Source of the DNA: Pseudomonadota bacterium
GTDB taxonomy: Bacteria > Myxococcota > Myxococcia > Myxococcales > Anaeromyxobacteraceae
Length of the DNA: 7,592 bases
Direction: 5' to 3'
NCBI GenBank assembly: GCA_023428085.1
Contig: JAEYZK010000456.1
Location: 1-7,592 of the forward strand
The notes under the pieces were generated by a model, which was not told the DNA's origin, did no database searches, and was given only the letters and a program-made list of their open reading frames with translations. Shown here piece after piece: positions 5,532-7,592 of this stretch. A program made the translations under genes and the position numbers. Within the stretch, counting starts at the first letter, position 1, and every line of letters begins with the position of its first letter.

Positions 5532-7592
5532 CTACGCCTCCTTCAACGACGCGATCTGCGCGGTGAGGTCCTTGTTCTTCTGCACGTACCGCGCGACCTC
5601 GCCGTTCAGGAAGTCGTTCTCGCCCCGGAGCTCCTCGACGTCGTCGTGGAGCTTCTTCAGGCCTTCCTTGAGCCGGGCCACCTCGGCGGGGTCGCCGGCG
5701 GCGGCCGGCCGCGCGGCCACGGCCCGCTCGAGCTCCTGCACGCGCTTCTTCGCGGCCATCTCGCCCCGTGCGCGGGCCTCGAGGTGCTTCTCGAGATCCA
5801 CCATCGCGGCCTTGAGCCGGGCCACCTCGGCCTGGTGGCGCTTCTCGAGGTCCCCGGTCTCGGCCGAGGCGCTCTTCTGGCGGGTCTCGGCCGCGGCGGC
5901 GAGCCGCGTGACCTCGGCCTGCGCCCGGTCGAGCTCCGCCCGCGCGCGGGCGAGCTCCGCGGTGCGCGCGTTGCGCTCGGACTCGACCTCGGTGAGCCGC
6001 CGGCGCGCCGCCCCCAGGTCGGCCTCGAGGCGGGAGAGCGACCCCTGCATCCGGCCGCCCTCGATCGCCTGCTTCTCCTCGATCTTGGCCCGCTCGGCCG
6101 CCGCGGCCTGCGCCGCGCGCGAGGCGGACTCGGCGGCCTGCGTCCGCTGCTGCACCATCTCGCGCAGCAGCGCGACCTCCTTCTTGAGCCGGCCGGCCTC
6201 CTCGGCCTGCGGCTCGAGCTTCGCGAGCCGGTGGACCTCGGCCTCGAGCCGCTTCACGCGATCGCGCTCGGCCTCGCCCGCCTTGCGCATCGCCTCGATC
6301 TCGCGCGCGAGCTGGTCGCGGCTCGCGGCCGCCTCCGCCGCCCGGCGCTCGGCCTCGGCGCGCCCGGCCTCGACGCGGGCGAGCTCGCCGCGGGTGCCCT
6401 CGGCGTTCGCGCGGCCCTCGTCGAGCGCGCGGGTGAGGTCGCCGATCCGCGCCTCCGCGGCCTCGAGCTCCGCGGTCCGCGCCTGGTACGCGTGCTCGGC
6501 GGCGAGCGCCTTCTCGTCGTAGGCGCGCGTCTCGGCCCGCGCCTGCTTCACCAGCTCCTCGAGCTGCCTCCGCGCGTCGGCCGCCTTCCCGAGCTCGGCC
6601 TCGAGCGCCGCCACGCGCGCCGCGGCCTCGTCCCGCTCGCCGGCGGTGAGCGCGAGCCGGCCCTCGGCCTCCTCGAGCTGGGCCCGCACCGCGTCGGCCT
6701 CGGCGCGGAGCTCGTGCTTCTCCTCGCGGGCGCGGGCCTCGAGGTCGGCGAGCGCCTGCTCGCGCTCCGCCAGCGCGGCGGCGAGCCGGGCCCGCTCCGC
6801 CTCGATCGCCTCCCGCTCCGCCGCGACCTCCTCGATCCGCTGCTGGGCCGCCTCGATCCGCGCGTCGGCGATCGCCTTCTCCGCCTGGCGCTGCTCCTCC
6901 ATGTGCGAGAGGGCGGCCTGCGCGCTCGCCTCGGCCTCGGCGCGCGCCCCCTCGAGCCGCGCGCGCTCGTCGGCGCGCTCCGCCTCGAGCGACGCCACCG
7001 TGCGGGCGTGCGCGTCGCGCGCGTCGGTGAGCTCGGCCTCGACGCGGGCGCGGGCCTCCTCGGCGGCGGCGACGCGGGCCGACCAGGTCTGATCGGCCGC
7101 CTCGTGCTGCTGCATCGTCTCGTTGAGCACGTCGGAGAGCGAGCCGCGCGTGGCCTCGCTCTCCTCCAGCTTCTTGCGGAGCTCGGCGAGCTGGGCCGCC
7201 TGCGCGGCCGCGTCCTGGCCCGCCTCCTGGAGCTTGTGCGCGAGCTCGTCGGCGCGGTCGCGCGCGGCGAGGAGCGACTCCTCGAGCCCGTCGCGCTCGC
7301 CGGCGAGCTCGGCCATCTGCCCCTTGAGCGCCGCGAGGGCGTCGCGGACCTTGCCGAAGAAGATGTCGCGCGCGCGGAGCCGCTCGCGGAAGTACTCGAG
7401 CTTCTCCTCCGGCGTGCCCTTCGGCGGCGTGGGATCGCGCGGCCACTCGGCGAGGAGCTCCGTGGGGTCCGGGCGCGCGCTGGGGATCTTGAGCTTCGCG
7501 AGCGCCTTCGGCTGCTGGGCCGCGGGCGCCCCGGGCGGCGGCGGGGGGATCGGCGGCGGCGCGGCGGGCTCGGGCGCGCCCGGCGGAGGCGC
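5532..7592 (-). CDS. Long coiled-coil protein with proline-rich linker, 5'-truncated by window edge (AglZ/FrzS-like?)
   Basis: The frame stays open from the window end to the TAG at 5534-5532, giving 686 visible residues; the start lies outside. An ATG at 7316 (visible residue 93) is internal, because the 92 codons before it have the same character. Visible residues 1-27 are proline-rich (runs such as PPPIPPPPPG), followed by a short charged linker and 'EEKLEYFRERLRARD' (62-76). From about residue 85 to the end the protein is almost pure heptad coiled coil, rich in Ala, Glu, Arg and Leu (for example 'LEAERADERARLEGARAEAE'). It ends in a less repetitive segment, 'ENDFLNGEVARYVQKN' and 'IASLKEA'. 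Such layouts (N-terminal domain, Pro-rich linker, long coiled coil) occur in myxobacterial polarity and motility proteins of the AglZ/FrzS type, where the N-terminus is a receiver-like domain. That domain would be off-window, so this remains a guess. No transmembrane segment is visible, which suggests a cytoplasmic scaffold. Confidence 0.85.
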   Translation of the reverse strand, partial: APPPGAPEPAAPPPIPPPPPGAPAAQQPKALAKLKIPSARPDPTELLAEWPRDPTPPKGTPEEKLEYFRERLRARDIFFGKVRDALAALKGQMAELAGERDGLEESLLAARDRADELAHKLQEAGQDAAAQAAQLAELRKKLEESEATRGSLSDVLNETMQQHEAADQTWSARVAAAEEARARVEAELTDARDAHARTVASLEAERADERARLEGARAEAEASAQAALSHMEEQRQAEKAIADARIEAAQQRIEEVAAEREAIEAERARLAAALAEREQALADLEARAREEKHELRAEADAVRAQLEEAEGRLALTAGERDEAAARVAALEAELGKAADARRQLEELVKQARAETRAYDEKALAAEHAYQARTAELEAAEARIGDLTRALDEGRANAEGTRGELARVEAGRAEAERRAAEAAASRDQLAREIEAMRKAGEAERDRVKRLEAEVHRLAKLEPQAEEAGRLKKEVALLREMVQQRTQAAESASRAAQAAAAERAKIEEKQAIEGGRMQGSLSRLEADLGAARRRLTEVESERNARTAELARARAELDRAQAEVTRLAAAAETRQKSASAETGDLEKRHQAEVARLKAAMVDLEKHLEARARGEMAAKKRVQELERAVAARPAAAGDPAEVARLKEGLKKLHDDVEELRGENDFLNGEVARYVQKNKDLTAQIASLKEA

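Noticed and set aside
4576..6522. Long plus-strand open frame (648 codons) opposite the coiled-coil and exported-protein genes
   Set aside because: It is antisense to two well-supported genes, its translation is low-complexity Ser/Arg/Ala, and it crosses the boundary between them. Long antisense frames are expected where GC-rich codons avoid stops.
4516..7446. Single minus-strand open frame of 976 codons that would fuse the coiled-coil region with the exported protein
   Set aside because: The upstream part is the out-of-frame shadow of the coiled-coil gene (Arg/Gly/Ala-rich). Only the last 297 codons, starting at a signal peptide, are credible.

Overview
The window is very GC-rich (mostly well above 70% by eye) and its genes use codons ending almost entirely in G or C. 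Base composition, long alanine/arginine/glutamate-rich coiled coils, and the DUF3857-type and DUF4230-type proteins suggest a myxobacterium-like deltaproteobacterium (Myxococcota, for example Anaeromyxobacter). That assignment is inference; no rRNA or other taxonomic marker is present.

Layout. Bases 1-1954 (+) hold the 3' part of a large gene for a TPR/DUF3857/transglutaminase-like protein whose start lies outside the window. Bases 1955-2363 are a convergent intergenic region with no convincing gene. It holds several perfect inverted repeats, the strongest being a 12-bp-stem hairpin at 2319-2353 that probably ends transcription arriving from one or both sides. Everything from 2364 to 7592 is on the minus strand. 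In transcription order it reads: a long coiled-coil protein (start outside the window, stop at 5532), a 122-bp gap with an 11-bp-stem hairpin, a secreted protein of unknown function (5409-4516), the radical SAM heme chaperone HemW (4510-3368), a small SRPBCC/AHSA1-like protein (3371-2991) and a membrane-anchored DUF4230 protein (2981-2364).

How the genes relate. The last four minus-strand genes are packed with gaps of 5 bp, a 4-bp overlap and 9 bp, so they look like one translationally coupled operon. HemW is the only member with a well-defined family role (heme binding and delivery). The coiled-coil gene may be a separate unit, because a gap and a hairpin separate it from the rest. No pathway linking the operon members can be read from the sequence.

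I see no RNA gene, CRISPR array, insertion sequence or phage gene, and nothing that convincingly forms a new defence or mobile system. The points worth a second look are departures from family norms. The transglutaminase-like domain lacks its catalytic Cys and His. HemW lacks the usual GLPGQT-type motif. The SRPBCC domain is cut in half and carries a highly basic tail. The secreted protein seems to stop early, right against hemW.
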